Assembly: GCF_021654575.1 (NCBI RefSeq)
Contig: NZ_AP024488.1
Location: 4,363,501 to 4,427,500 of the forward strand
DNA length: 64,000 nucleotides
Reading direction: 5' to 3'
DNA from: Desulfoluna limicola
GTDB lineage: Bacteria > Desulfobacterota > Desulfobacteria > Desulfobacterales > Desulfolunaceae
The notes under the pieces were generated by a model. It saw nothing but the letters and a program-made list of their open reading frames with translations. It was not told where the DNA came from and made no database searches. The translations under genes were made by a program, and so were the position numbers. Positions 53,808 through 63,581 of this stretch are shown here, piece by piece. How positions within the stretch are numbered: the first letter of the stretch is position 1; every line of letters starts with the position of its first letter.

Positions 53808-54376
53808 GGAGCCGATGCGAGCATCTCGCCTGCCTTATGGCCTGCCTTTTCCTGCTGCTGCCCCCCTTTGCCGGGGCCGCTACAAGTGAGCCCCAGCTCA
53901 CCAGCCTGACCATCACCAACACGCGGGATCACCTCCTTCTCTACACGGAGCTTGAAGGGGCCTTTGTGGAGAAGGTGGAGACAGCGGTCCAAAGCGGGGT
54001 GGAGACCACGGTCTCCTACTACATTGACATCTACCAGCAGAAACGCTTCTGGTTTGACCATCGCGTCGCCTCCATCAGGGCCGAGCACCGGGTCAAGTTT
54101 GACGCCATGAAAAAGGTCTACACCATCACCCGCTCCTGGGCTGAGCCAAAAAGCGTCACCACCGACAGCTATGAGGAGGCCAAGCAGATGATGAGCCGCC
54201 TGGAAGGGCTGCGTGCGATTGCCCTCACCGACCTCACGCGCGGAGAGGCCTATCAGGTAAGGGCACGGGCCCGACTGGAAGAGTTTACCCTGCCTGTCTA
54301 CCTCAAATTCATCGGGCTCTTTGCTGATCTGGATGCCTTTGAAACCGACTGGCGTCGTGCCGCATTTGTCTATTAA
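53804..54376 (+). CDS. DUF4390 exported protein
   Basis: 190 residues; the ATG overlaps the lpxC stop. An N-terminal signal peptide (LACLMACLFLLLPPFAGAA) is followed by a beta-rich domain with two-strand segments (ITNTRDHLLLYTELEGAF) and the family pattern VTYSIDIY-like TVSYYIDIYQQKRFWFD. DUF4390 proteins are commonly encoded just before an NtrY-like kinase, as here, so a periplasmic sensing or accessory role is inferred. Confidence 0.85.
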   Translation: MRSRCEHLACLMACLFLLLPPFAGAATSEPQLTSLTITNTRDHLLLYTELEGAFVEKVETAVQSGVETTVSYYIDIYQQKRFWFDHRVASIRAEHRVKFDAMKKVYTITRSWAEPKSVTTDSYEEAKQMMSRLEGLRAIALTDLTRGEAYQVRARARLEEFTLPVYLKFIGLFADLDAFETDWRRAAFVY

Positions 54377-54473
54377 TTTAAGGTGGGCATGAACCTTCTC
54401 ATTGAGAAACACACGATCCTGACGAAAAAGCAACCGGCTGGCGGAGCGCAGCTTTCGTCTACTGAGGTGGGCC

Positions 54474-56696
54474 ATGGACCTTCATCTTGAAAGGCCCTCT
54501 GTCGAGGCCGAAAAAAGGCGCCAGAAACGAGAGTTCCTGATCATCGTCCTCCTCATTGTGACGGTGGGCATCATCTCCTACGCCATCAGCAAAACCTCGA
54601 ACTACGGCGCTGATTTCCCCATCTCCAACACCCTGTTGATGTTCATCCTGATCAACATCAACATGATGCTGCTGCTGACACTCATCATCCTTGTCTTCCG
54701 CAACCTCACCAAACTTTACTTCGACCGCCGTAAAAAGGCCATGGGCTCCAAGCTCAGGGTCAAGCTCGTCATCGCCTTTATATCCCTCACCCTGGTTCCG
54801 ACGGTGGTGCTCTTCTACTTCTCCATGCAATTCATCTCCAACAGCATTGCCTACTGGTTCAACGCCCCCGTGGAGCAGGCCCTGGAGAACTCCCTCTCCA
54901 TCGGAAGAGAGCTGTACAACCACATTGAAAAAAACAACGCCTTCTTTCTCGACCGAACCGCCTACCAGCTGGACAAACGATATCTGGATTCCAAAAAAAA
55001 GGGCGCGCTGTCCAACTACATCGTGGTCAGCCAGAGATCGTTCAATCTTGATGCCATCGAGGTCTACGGCAAGAACACCGAGCGCATCACCTTTTCCATC
55101 TCGTCCGAAACCGCGCCGGTCACCCTCAACCTCATCGCGGCAGGTGAGCTTCAAAAAGCCGCCCAGTCTGAAGGGGTCCACACCCTCATCGAAGAGAGCG
55201 GTGGCCGGGAACTCATTCGCAGCATCGCCACCGTCCCCTTCGGGGCCAAACGCCAGGACGCAAGGGCCTATGTGGTGATCACCGTGCAGGTGTCACGCGA
55301 TCTGGTGGCCGATATATCATCGGTCACCAGGGGGTTTGAAGAGTACCAGCAGATCAAGCTGATGAAAAAACCCATCCGCACCACCTATTTCATTGCCCTG
55401 TCCATCGTGGCGCTTCTGGTGCTTTTCTGCGCCATCTGGTTTGCCTTCTACCTGGCCCGATCCATCACCATCCCCATCATGGAGCTGGCCGAAGGCACAC
55501 GACGCGTCGCCGAAGGGGACCTCTCTTTCCATATTGACGTGGTCTCAAACGATGAGATCGGAAGCCTCGTGGTGGACTTCAACAAGATGACCCGGGACCT
55601 GGGCATCAGCCGGGAACAGCTGGCTCTTTCGGCCCGCATGCTCAAAGAACAGAACCTGGAAATTGAAGAGCAGCGTCAGTACATGGAGATTGTTCTCCAG
55701 AGCGTCTCGGCCGGGGTCATCTCCCTTGACCCGTCAGGCCATGTGGCCACCATCAACAAATCCGCCGAGCGGATGCTCCAGGTCAAAAGCAAGCACGTGG
55801 TGCGTCACCACTACACTGAGCTTCTCGGCGGCCGGGAGAGCCAGGAAGCCAAAGACATCTCAGAAAAACTCGAAAACTCGGGCAACGGCATCAACTTTCC
55901 GATCTCCCTTGAAATAAACGGCAAGCCTCGAAGCTTCAACGTGCACTCCACCACCCTTCGGGATGACAACGGCAACCCCATGGGCCTGGTCATCGTCTTT
56001 GACGACATGACGGAACTGGAGAAAATTCAGCGACTTGCCGCCTGGCGGGAGGTGGCACGACGCATCGCCCATGAGGTGAAAAACCCCCTCACCCCGATTG
56101 CCCTTTCAGCAGAGCGACTCAAGAGGCGGTACTCCCGGGTGGTGGCCGAGCCCGTCTTTGACGAGTGCACCCGCACCATCATCGAACACGTAGACCTGAT
56201 CCGTAACCTGGTGAACTCCTTTGCTTCTTTTGCACGGTTCCCCACCGCCAACCCGGAGCCCTGCGACCTGCCGCCCATCGTGGAGGACTGTTTGGTCCTC
56301 TACCGGGAAGGCCTCCCCGATATTGAGTTTACAGTTCAGTTAGTAAATGATATTCCCCTTTTGAATCTCGACCGTCAGTTGATCAAGCAGGCCCTTATCA
56401 ACCTGATCGAAAACGCCGTGGCGGCTGTTCGGGGGAAGGGCCGCATTGCCCTCTCCCTCTCCTACCACAGCCAGAAACAGGTGGTCACCCTCGAGGTGGC
56501 CGACAACGGGACCGGCATTTCCGACCCCGTCAAAGCCAGGCTCTTCGAGCCCTACTTTTCGACCAAAAAATCGGGAACCGGTTTGGGCCTTGCCATTGTC
56601 AACTCCATCATTTCTGACCATAACGCCGAAATCCGGGTGCTGGACAACGAACCCAGCGGCACCCGCTTCGTCATTGAATTTCCGGCGCAAGCCTGA
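54474..56696 (+). CDS. NtrY-like sensor histidine kinase
   Basis: 740 residues with GAGGTGGG before the ATG. Several N-terminal membrane helices (EFLIIVLLIVTVGIISYAIS; LLMFILININMMLLLTLIIL) are followed by an extracytoplasmic region and another helix. Then come HAMP (about 325-375), PAS (about 405-510), HisKA with RRIAHEVKNPLTPIALS (His near 532), and the ATPase motifs VADNGTGISDP and GTGLGLAIVNS. It would phosphorylate the NtrX-like regulator encoded next. Signal unknown. Confidence 0.93.
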   Translation: MDLHLERPSVEAEKRRQKREFLIIVLLIVTVGIISYAISKTSNYGADFPISNTLLMFILININMMLLLTLIILVFRNLTKLYFDRRKKAMGSKLRVKLVIAFISLTLVPTVVLFYFSMQFISNSIAYWFNAPVEQALENSLSIGRELYNHIEKNNAFFLDRTAYQLDKRYLDSKKKGALSNYIVVSQRSFNLDAIEVYGKNTERITFSISSETAPVTLNLIAAGELQKAAQSEGVHTLIEESGGRELIRSIATVPFGAKRQDARAYVVITVQVSRDLVADISSVTRGFEEYQQIKLMKKPIRTTYFIALSIVALLVLFCAIWFAFYLARSITIPIMELAEGTRRVAEGDLSFHIDVVSNDEIGSLVVDFNKMTRDLGISREQLALSARMLKEQNLEIEEQRQYMEIVLQSVSAGVISLDPSGHVATINKSAERMLQVKSKHVVRHHYTELLGGRESQEAKDISEKLENSGNGINFPISLEINGKPRSFNVHSTTLRDDNGNPMGLVIVFDDMTELEKIQRLAAWREVARRIAHEVKNPLTPIALSAERLKRRYSRVVAEPVFDECTRTIIEHVDLIRNLVNSFASFARFPTANPEPCDLPPIVEDCLVLYREGLPDIEFTVQLVNDIPLLNLDRQLIKQALINLIENAVAAVRGKGRIALSLSYHSQKQVVTLEVADNGTGISDPVKARLFEPYFSTKKSGTGLGLAIVNSIISDHNAEIRVLDNEPSGTRFVIEFPAQA

Positions 56697-56746
56697 GGCC
56701 CTGAAGGCTCCGGCTCGCCCGGTAAGCCCGGACAAGGAGTGCTCTT

Positions 56747-58096
56747 ATGTTTCCAACCCTGCTTATTGTGGATGACGAACAACCTATTCTCCATTCCCTG
56801 GAGGGGCTGCTCTCCGATGAGGGCTTTAATGTCCTCACCGCCCCCAACGGCTACGAATGCCTGAAAACCATCGATGCCGAACACCCCGACCTGGTACTCC
56901 TCGACATCTGGATGCCTGGCCTGGACGGCATCGAGACCCTGCGTGAGATCAAGAAATCTCACCCCGGGATCCCCGTCATCATGATCTCCGGCCACGGCAC
57001 CATCGATACGGCTGTGACCGCCACAAAATACGGGGCCTTCAGCTTCATTGAAAAACCCATCAGCATCGACAAGGTCATAGTGGCCATCAACAACGCCCTG
57101 AACTTTCGAAAGCTGGAGGAAGAGAACATCTTCCTGCGAACCCGTATGATTGCCAAGAACGCCATTGACGGATCCAGCGGCCCCATCCTCGCCTTAAAGC
57201 AGCAAATCATCGCCGCAGCCCCCACCGAGGCCGGCATCCTCATCACCGGCGAAAACGGCACCGGCAAAGAGCTCGCCGCCCGAACCATCCACCAGTTCAG
57301 CACCCACTCCGAGAGCCCCCTCATCACCGTCAACTGCGCTGCCATTCCCGAAGCGCTGTTTGAAAGCGAGCTCTTCGGCCATGAAAAAGGCGCCTTTGAA
57401 GGAGCCACAGCCAAGCACATCGGGCGCTTCGAGTTGGCAGACGGCGGGACCCTCTTTTTCAATGAGATCGGAGACATGAACCTTGCCAACCAGGGTAAAC
57501 TCCTGCAGGTCATCGAGGAGAAACGTTTTTGCCGCCTGGGCGGCAGCCGCGTCCTCGATGTCAATGTGCGCATCGTCGCCGCCACCAACAAGGACCTGAG
57601 ACAGGAGATCGAAGCGGGCCGGTTCCGGGAAGATCTCTACTTCCGCCTTAACGGCGTGCCGCTGCACATGCCCCCGTTGCGAGAACGACTGGAGGATTTG
57701 CCCCTTCTCGTGGAACGCTTCACCCAGTCGTGGTGCAAATCTGCCGAGTCCCAGCCCAAGAGCTTTACGCCGGAGGCGTTGGAAACCCTTGCCAATCACG
57801 ACTGGCCCGGCAACGTCCGAGAGCTGAAAAACCTTGTTGAGCGCCTGCTCATCACCGTCAACAAGGAGACCATCGACCTCTCCGACCTCCCCATGCCCTA
57901 CCGCACGCCTGATGTTCAAGTGCCTGCGGACGGATTGGATGAGCTTGCGGGCATCTCTGACTTCAAAGAAGCCAAGGCCGCCTTTGAGCGGGAGTACATC
58001 AAAAGACGGCTTGCCGAATGCGGCAACGACGTATCCGCCACGGCCAAAAGCCTGGGGGTCAGCAAAAGCCACATCACCAAGCTTATCAAGCCATAA
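56747..58096 (+). CDS. NtrX-like AAA+ response regulator with altered sigma-54 motifs
   Basis: 449 residues. The receiver domain has the phospho-acceptor Asp53 (VLLDIWMPG). The AAA+ domain keeps Walker A (GENGTGKE, about 167). However, the sigma-54 contact loop reads GAFEGA instead of GAFTGA (about 215), and Walker B reads FFNEIGD instead of FLDEIGD (about 238). A Fis-type HTH closes the protein (VSATAKSLGVSKSHITKLI). It probably binds DNA, but these changes question whether it can open sigma-54 promoters. It pairs with the NtrY-like kinase 50 bases upstream. Confidence 0.92.
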   Translation: MFPTLLIVDDEQPILHSLEGLLSDEGFNVLTAPNGYECLKTIDAEHPDLVLLDIWMPGLDGIETLREIKKSHPGIPVIMISGHGTIDTAVTATKYGAFSFIEKPISIDKVIVAINNALNFRKLEEENIFLRTRMIAKNAIDGSSGPILALKQQIIAAAPTEAGILITGENGTGKELAARTIHQFSTHSESPLITVNCAAIPEALFESELFGHEKGAFEGATAKHIGRFELADGGTLFFNEIGDMNLANQGKLLQVIEEKRFCRLGGSRVLDVNVRIVAATNKDLRQEIEAGRFREDLYFRLNGVPLHMPPLRERLEDLPLLVERFTQSWCKSAESQPKSFTPEALETLANHDWPGNVRELKNLVERLLITVNKETIDLSDLPMPYRTPDVQVPADGLDELAGISDFKEAKAAFEREYIKRRLAECGNDVSATAKSLGVSKSHITKLIKP

Positions 58097-58111
58097 GGAC
58101 AGACAGCACCC

Positions 58112-58669
58112 ATGCGCATCATTGGTGGAGACCGACGCAAGAAAAAACTGATCGCCGTGCCGGGCCTTGCCACCCGGCCCACATCAGACCGGGTCAAGGA
58201 GACCCTTTTCAACATCATCCAGACCCGTGTCCGGGGCGCCTTTGTTCTGGACCTTTTCTCCGGAACCGGCGCCCTGGGCCTGGAAGCCCTCAGCCGCGGT
58301 GCGGACCACTGCCTCTTTATCGACAGCCAGAAACAGGCCCTTGACACCTGCCGGAAAAACATTGCTGCCTGCAGATACGAAGACAAAGGCACCGTCATTC
58401 AGTGGGACATTGCCAAGAACCTCAACTGCCTCATCCGCTACACTAGGCCCTTGGATCTCGTCTTCATCGACCCGCCCTACAAGAAAGGGCTCGCCGATCT
58501 GGCCCTTGGCCACCTTGCCCAGACGGAAGCCCTCTCCCCTGATGGCCTCGTGATCGTAGAGCATGCGGCGGGCGACCCCCCCGTTCCGGGCGACGGGATG
58601 ACCCTGACAGAGACCCGGAGATACGGCACCACAGCGCTCTCGTTTCTCACCCCACAGCAGGAGGGCTGA
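58112..58669 (+). CDS. rsmD: 16S rRNA (guanine966-N2)-methyltransferase
   Basis: 185 residues beginning MRIIGGDRRKKKLI, the RsmD signature. SAM-binding VLDLFSGTGALGLEALSRGA and catalytic FIDPPYKKGL follow. It modifies G966 in the small subunit. It begins 15 bases after the regulator gene and is probably in the same transcript. Confidence 0.95.
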   Translation: MRIIGGDRRKKKLIAVPGLATRPTSDRVKETLFNIIQTRVRGAFVLDLFSGTGALGLEALSRGADHCLFIDSQKQALDTCRKNIAACRYEDKGTVIQWDIAKNLNCLIRYTRPLDLVFIDPPYKKGLADLALGHLAQTEALSPDGLVIVEHAAGDPPVPGDGMTLTETRRYGTTALSFLTPQQEG

Positions 58670-58921
58670 CCTGCACCATGGGACCCCGGAAACACATGGC
58701 CGCAGCCCTGTCCGGGGCAACCCTTTTAATTCATGGGCATTCAACCTCCCCCTGATCATCCCCGTCATCCCCACCGTGTGAGCAACGAAAACCCCGCCCT
58801 TCCGCCGCCCCCTAACATACACAATTCCCGGTGAAAAAGGTTGTTCACCCTCAATTGTTTGTGTTAGAGCTTCAGTGACATTTGGACCATTGTTCATTCA
58901 GCGAAAAAGGATCAGATACCC

Positions 58922-59416
58922 ATGAAGAATATCGCCGTTTACCCCGGCTCCTTCGACCCCCTCACCAACGGTCACATCGACCTTGTGGAACGCGGTTTGA
59001 AACTCTTCGATAAAGTGGTGATCGTTGCCATGCATAACAGGGCAAAAAACCCCCTCTTTACCGTGGAGGAGCGCCTGGACATGATCCGGGACTGTTTCAA
59101 GGGCGTGGACTCCGTGGAGGTGGATGCCTTTGACGGCCTGGTGGTGGACTACGCGCGAAAACGAAACGCAAGCGCTATCCTTCGTGGGATGCGGGCGGTT
59201 TCAGACTTTGAGAATGAGTTTCAGATGGCCATGTTCAACAGGCGACTCAACCGGGATGTCCAGACGGTCTTTCTCATGACAGGCATGCGCTGGATATTCA
59301 CCAGCTCTTCAGGCATCAAAGAGGTTGCAAGCTTCGGCGGGGACGTCTCCGGCATGGTCCCCCCAACCATCGAAAAGAAGCTTAAAGAGAAATTTCATCA
59401 GGAATACAGCAGGTAA
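58922..59416 (+). CDS. coaD: Phosphopantetheine adenylyltransferase
   Basis: 164 residues, the family norm. YPGSFDPLTNGHIDLVERG holds the nucleotidyltransferase T/HxGH motif. RGMRAVSDFENEFQMAMFNR and FTSSSGIKEVASFGG are the other conserved blocks. It makes dephospho-CoA. It follows rsmD after 250 bases, a common bacterial pairing. Confidence 0.97.
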   Translation: MKNIAVYPGSFDPLTNGHIDLVERGLKLFDKVVIVAMHNRAKNPLFTVEERLDMIRDCFKGVDSVEVDAFDGLVVDYARKRNASAILRGMRAVSDFENEFQMAMFNRRLNRDVQTVFLMTGMRWIFTSSSGIKEVASFGGDVSGMVPPTIEKKLKEKFHQEYSR

Positions 59417-59424
59417 GGACAGCC

Positions 59425-60315
59425 ATGGACTTCTGGCAATTGACCATTTTCTGCAAGGTGGTGGAGTTTAAAAGCTTTTCCAGGGCTGCAGAGGCCATCC
59501 ACCTGTCACAGCCCACGGTGAGCAGCCACATCAAGGACCTTGAGGAACACTGTGGATTTCGTCTCCTCGATCGCCTGGGCAAAGAGGTGTTGCCCACCAA
59601 GGCCGGTGAGCTCCTCTTTGCCTACGCCAAAAGGCTTCTCGCCCTGCGAGACGAGACAGAGAGCGCCCTCTCCCAGTTTCGAGGCATCACCAAAGGCTCC
59701 CTTACCCTGGGCGGAAGCACCATCCCCGGAGGCTACATCCTCCCTGAGGTGATCGGCCGCTTTGTGAAAGCCCACCCCGAGGTGAAAATATCCCTGATCA
59801 TCCGGGACACCCGGGAAATTGCCGACGGCATTTTAAACGGGGATGTGGAACTGGCCGTCACCGGAGCCCCCCTGTCGGATCCGGCAATCCACCAGGAGCC
59901 GATTTATGAAGACGACATGCGCCTCATTGTCCCTGTCGGGCACCCCTGGGCCAAACGAAAAAGTATTCCTGCAGACCAGCTGAAATCCGAACCTTTCGTC
60001 ACTCGAGAGGAAGGCTCCGGCACGCTGAAATCCCTGGACCAGAGCCTGACCAACGCCGGTTTCAACACCTCGGACCTCAAAATCTCTGCCCGCATGGGCA
60101 ACACCGTCTCCGTCTGTGAAGCCGTCAAGTGCGGTGTGGGTGTCTCCATCCTCTCCACCCGCGCCGTGGAGCGAGACATCCAGGCGGGCCTCCTCGCCGC
60201 CATCTCCATTGAAGGGGTCAACCTCAAGCGTTCCTTCTACCTGACACGCCACAAGAAACGCACCCCCTCCCCCCTTGCCGAAGCCTTCGCCGCCTTTCTC
60301 AAAAAAACCGCTTAA
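59425..60315 (+). CDS. LysR-family regulator
   Basis: 296 residues, starting 8 bases after coaD. The N-terminal winged HTH is MDFWQLTIFCKVVEFKSFSR and AIHLSQPTVSSHIKDLEEHC. The substrate domain has LTLGGSTIPGGYILPEVIGR and VTREEGSGTLKSLDQ, similar to CysB/CysL-like selenium- or sulfur-linked LysR proteins. The target genes are unknown, and no divergent partner is present. Confidence 0.92.
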   Translation: MDFWQLTIFCKVVEFKSFSRAAEAIHLSQPTVSSHIKDLEEHCGFRLLDRLGKEVLPTKAGELLFAYAKRLLALRDETESALSQFRGITKGSLTLGGSTIPGGYILPEVIGRFVKAHPEVKISLIIRDTREIADGILNGDVELAVTGAPLSDPAIHQEPIYEDDMRLIVPVGHPWAKRKSIPADQLKSEPFVTREEGSGTLKSLDQSLTNAGFNTSDLKISARMGNTVSVCEAVKCGVGVSILSTRAVERDIQAGLLAAISIEGVNLKRSFYLTRHKKRTPSPLAEAFAAFLKKTA

Positions 60316-60348
60316 AAACCAGCACGACCTGTTCGGTTTACCAAAAAG

Positions 60349-60754
60349 GCTTCCGGCGGCAAGGCGCCACCTTGAAAGCAGGTTGCGGGCGTCGCCCGGA
60401 ATTCATGACCTGCGATAAAACATGTCGAGTTGGGCAAGGCACAATCAAAAAAGGCGTCAAGCCCATAAGGGGGGCTTGACGCCTTTCTGTTTCCATTGGA
60501 ACCGGGTTATCTGCGGCCCATGCACTTGCGTGCCACACTGCATCCAATCAAGCGCGTGGCGCACATGGGAATTCATGCCAGCCCATAGTGGCAAGAACCG
60601 AGTCACAGCCTGCTCTCCGAGGTGGGCCTGAACACATGTTGCGGCCGTGCTTTGCCCCTGGATCCTCGGGTCAAACCCCAACCGCCCATAAACCAGACAT
60701 CAGGCAAGAACGACGTTTTCAGACCTGCTTAGTAAACGTTTAGCCGCCGGAGGC
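60349..60754. repeat. Mosaic intergenic repeat, unit 15 (A left, variant right)
   Basis: Left: GCTTCCGGCGGC with AAGG-CGCC-ACCTT and GCAGGTTGCGGG. Right: AAACGTTTAGCCGCCGGAGGC. A complete terminator (60450-60486) lies inside, so the unit is either composite or was inserted around it. Confidence 0.65.
60450..60486. terminator. Strong terminator
   Basis: AAAGGCGTCAAGCCC pairs perfectly with GGGCTTGACGCCTTT around a short loop, followed by CTGTTT; A-runs precede it, so it may work in both directions. It ends the LysR transcript. Confidence 0.85.
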
Positions 60755-60810
60755 ACAAGCTGAATGGTTACGATTTTTTTCACGTTATCCAAGGCACCTG
60801 CCCACCCCGA

Positions 60811-61398
60811 CTACATCACACGAGCAATCAAGACAAAGCCGCCAACCAGCAACACGGTGAAGGCGGTAACGAGAATGTTGAAGTAGCGGTCGATAAACGC
60901 CTTGATGGTGGGCCCGAAGAGGTAGATCAACCCGGCCACCAGGCAAAAGCGCCCGGCCCGGCCCACGGCCGAAGCCAGAACAAAGACGGGAAAATTGATG
61001 GTGAAGAGCCCTGCGGCGATGGTAAACACCTTGTAGGGAATGGGGGTAAACCCCGCAATAAACACAACCCAGGCGTCCCAAGTGTTGTAAAGGGCCTCGA
61101 CCCGATCAAACTTGTCGGCAAAACCGAAGAGGGCGACAATGCGGTCTCCAACCAAAGCCATGAACTGCCACCCGATCAGGTAACCGAGCATGCCCCCGAG
61201 GACCGAACCGACGGTTGCAATAAGGGCAAAGCGAAAGGCTTTCTTGTGGGCTCCCACCGCCAGGGCAACGAGCAGAACATCCGGTGGGATTGGAAAAAAC
61301 GAGGACTCCGCAAAGGCGATCAGAAAAAGGGCCCATCCTCCGTAGGGAGACTCAGACCAGCTTAAAACCCAGTCGTAAAGACGACGTATAATCTGCAA
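60811..61398 (-). CDS. DedA/SNARE-associated family membrane protein
   Basis: 195 residues from a TTG at 61398, which lies 8 bases after AAGGAG; longer starts would overlap pcm. The DedA pattern is present: LFLIAFAESSFFPIPPDVLL and GWQFMALVGDR, then IAGFTPIPYKVFTIAAGLF with the conserved Pro and Arg residues. It has about five membrane helices. DedA proteins flip or scramble lipid carriers and affect envelope stability. It begins 5 bases after pcm, suggesting an operon. Confidence 0.9.
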   Translation of the reverse strand: MQIIRRLYDWVLSWSESPYGGWALFLIAFAESSFFPIPPDVLLVALAVGAHKKAFRFALIATVGSVLGGMLGYLIGWQFMALVGDRIVALFGFADKFDRVEALYNTWDAWVVFIAGFTPIPYKVFTIAAGLFTINFPVFVLASAVGRAGRFCLVAGLIYLFGPTIKAFIDRYFNILVTAFTVLLVGGFVLIARVM

Positions 61399-61403
61399 CG
61401 GTG

Positions 61404-62060
61404 TTACTCCTTCCAACCGTACTCCCCGATGAGGGGAACAAATCGGCATTTGCCCATGTTTTCCTGCACCAGCTCCTCCCCCACCCGCGTTATGCGCAGG
61501 AGGTCCTGTGTATCGGCTCCCCCCACCGGCATGACCAAACGGCCCCCATCGGCAAGTTGCTCGGTGAGATACTTGGGAATTTCCGGAGCGCCGGCGGTCA
61601 CAATGATGGCGTCAAAGGGCGCCTCCTCGGGCCAGCCTGTGGTGCCGTCTGAAAACCGGGGCACAATATTAAAATAGCGCAGGGCATCAAACACTTTTCG
61701 CGCCCTCATGTAAAGGGTGTGGATGCGCTCAATGGTGTACACCCGATAGACAAGGCGAGACAGAACGGCCGCCTGGTATCCTGAGCCGGTGCCGAGCTCC
61801 AGAACCCGCTCTTCACCCGTCAGCGCCAGAGCCTGTGTCATCTCCGACACAATAAAGGGCTGTGAAATGGTCTGCTTCTCACCTATAGGGAGTGGAAAGT
61901 CGCCATACGCCCTATCCATCAAGGCCTCACTGACAAAGAGATGCCGGGGGACCTCCCCCATCACCTTCAAAACACGGGGATCACTGATCCCCCGCCCGGC
62001 GATCTGGCGCCTGACCATCTCCTCCCTCTGCCGTGCATATTTTCTCTCCATCACATCCAT
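61404..62060 (-). CDS. pcm: Protein-L-isoaspartate O-methyltransferase
   Basis: 218 residues. The opening ARQREEMVRRQIAGRGISDP and FVSEALMDRAYGDFPLPIGE, then SAM motif VLELGTGSGYQAAVLS, are diagnostic. The enzyme repairs isoaspartyl damage in aged proteins. It is the first gene of the pcm-dedA pair. Confidence 0.96.
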   Translation of the reverse strand: MDVMERKYARQREEMVRRQIAGRGISDPRVLKVMGEVPRHLFVSEALMDRAYGDFPLPIGEKQTISQPFIVSEMTQALALTGEERVLELGTGSGYQAAVLSRLVYRVYTIERIHTLYMRARKVFDALRYFNIVPRFSDGTTGWPEEAPFDAIIVTAGAPEIPKYLTEQLADGGRLVMPVGGADTQDLLRITRVGEELVQENMGKCRFVPLIGEYGWKE

Positions 62061-62116
62061 TGCTGTCCTTACCCTATCATTATGATGGTTTCGAAGGAAC
62101 TATCCAGCTCATTGTT

Positions 62117-62281
62117 CCCTCCGGCGGCCCTGCCGAAAGCCAAACCTCAAAAAAAACGGCGACCAGACCTTAGGGGCCCATAGCCCGGGTCACCAAAATC
62201 CTGGCCCTCCATAACGGTTTTGATTTCATGAACCGTATACTTTTCTGCGGGGCTTTTTTCAAGAAACGACCCGTTGGAGGC
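62117..62281. repeat. Mosaic intergenic repeat, unit 16 (B and C ends)
   Basis: Left: CCCTCCGGCGGCCCTGCCG. Right: GGGGCTTTTTTCAAGAAACG, then CCCGTTGGAGGC. It is a decayed relative of the units at 14562 and 26253. Confidence 0.7.
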
Positions 62282-62556
62282 ATCGCTGAATAGCCTCGCT
62301 TCGAAAAAAGTCAGTGCCATCGAAAAAGACCTTGAAAACAGCGACTTCCTTGCAATCCCATTGTTTGTACTAGAAATTGCACTTGAGGGTGTATACCACA
62401 ACTTATTAGCAAATAGTATTGGAAATACTGCTTTTTTTCTGTAAAATAGAGAATATTTTCACCCACATACGGCAGTGAGCCAAAGGTGAAACACCTTTAA
62501 ACACAGGATGTTGCAATACAGCACGCCTGACTTCCGACGACAGGGACGAACACACA
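62282..62556. other. Spacer before the K+ channel gene
   Basis: About 275 bases, AT-rich in the first 180. No clear promoter or gene was recognised. Confidence 0.35.
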
Positions 62557-63558
62557 TTGGAAGGGATCAAACAGGTTGTTATTTCGATCATTCTCCTGAT
62601 GCTCATCATCACGGTAGGCATCGGCGGCTACATGTCCATCGAAGGATGGGGCATCACCGACGCCGCCTACATGACCCTGATCACCTTAACCACCGTCGGG
62701 TTTGGGGAAATCCACCCACTTTCCCCTGTCGGCCGCCACTTCACCATGGTCATCATCGTCCTCGGGACCAGCTTTTTTATTTACGTGGGCGGTTCCGTGG
62801 TTCAATTCATGGTGGAGGGCAAGATACAAACCCTCATGGGGAGGCGTAAATTGGACAAAAAGATCACCCGCCTGGCAGATCATCACATCATCTGCGGCTA
62901 CGGACGCATCGGACGCGTTCTCTATCATCAACTCATCGACGCCAAAGCCATGGACATTGTGGTAATCGAAAAATCACCGGAACTGGTGCCGCAAATGGAG
63001 GCTGACGGGGCCCTCTACATCTCCGGAGACGCGGCCCTGGAGGAGAACCTTATCCGTGCCGGCATCAAAAAAGCAGCCTGCCTTGTGGCCGCCCTTGCCA
63101 CAGATACCGACAATGTCTTTCTTGTGCTCACCGCCAGGCAGCTTAACCCCGATATTTTCATCATGGCGCGGTGCTGCTACAAGGAGTCGGGTGCCAAGCT
63201 CATCACCGCCGGTGCCAACATGGTGGAGTCGCCGTATGACATGGGGGCTGCCAACATGGCCCTGAAGCTGCTTCGCCCCACGGTCACCAACTTTCTGGAG
63301 TTGGCCCTTCAGGATCGCAGCAAAGACATCCAGATGGAAGAGATCGCCATCCACAACGATTCCGAGCTGGTGAACGTGATGCTTAAAGACTCTGGTATCC
63401 GGCAGCGATTTGATCTCATCATCATCGCCATCAAAACCAAGGAGGGCACCATGCTCTTCAACCCCTCCTTTGAAACCGTCCTCAAAGCCGGGGACACCGT
63501 CATCGCCGTGGGAAAAGGGGCGAGCCTCTCCGGCCTTGAGAAAGCACTTCAGCCATAA
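62557..63558 (+). CDS. Two-helix K+ channel with RCK (TrkA-N/TrkA-C) domains
   Basis: 333 residues from a TTG. Two membrane helices enclose the selectivity filter TTVGFGEI (about residues 45-52). A cytoplasmic RCK domain with the Rossmann motif IICGYGRIGRVLYHQL (about 108) and a C-terminal TrkA-C domain (QRFDLIIIAIKTKEGTMLFN) follow. The layout is that of MthK-like ligand-gated channels. It is transcribed alone. Confidence 0.93.
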   Translation: MEGIKQVVISIILLMLIITVGIGGYMSIEGWGITDAAYMTLITLTTVGFGEIHPLSPVGRHFTMVIIVLGTSFFIYVGGSVVQFMVEGKIQTLMGRRKLDKKITRLADHHIICGYGRIGRVLYHQLIDAKAMDIVVIEKSPELVPQMEADGALYISGDAALEENLIRAGIKKAACLVAALATDTDNVFLVLTARQLNPDIFIMARCCYKESGAKLITAGANMVESPYDMGAANMALKLLRPTVTNFLELALQDRSKDIQMEEIAIHNDSELVNVMLKDSGIRQRFDLIIIAIKTKEGTMLFNPSFETVLKAGDTVIAVGKGASLSGLEKALQP

Positions 63559-63581
63559 AGGTTCCTTGGACTCAAGACACA

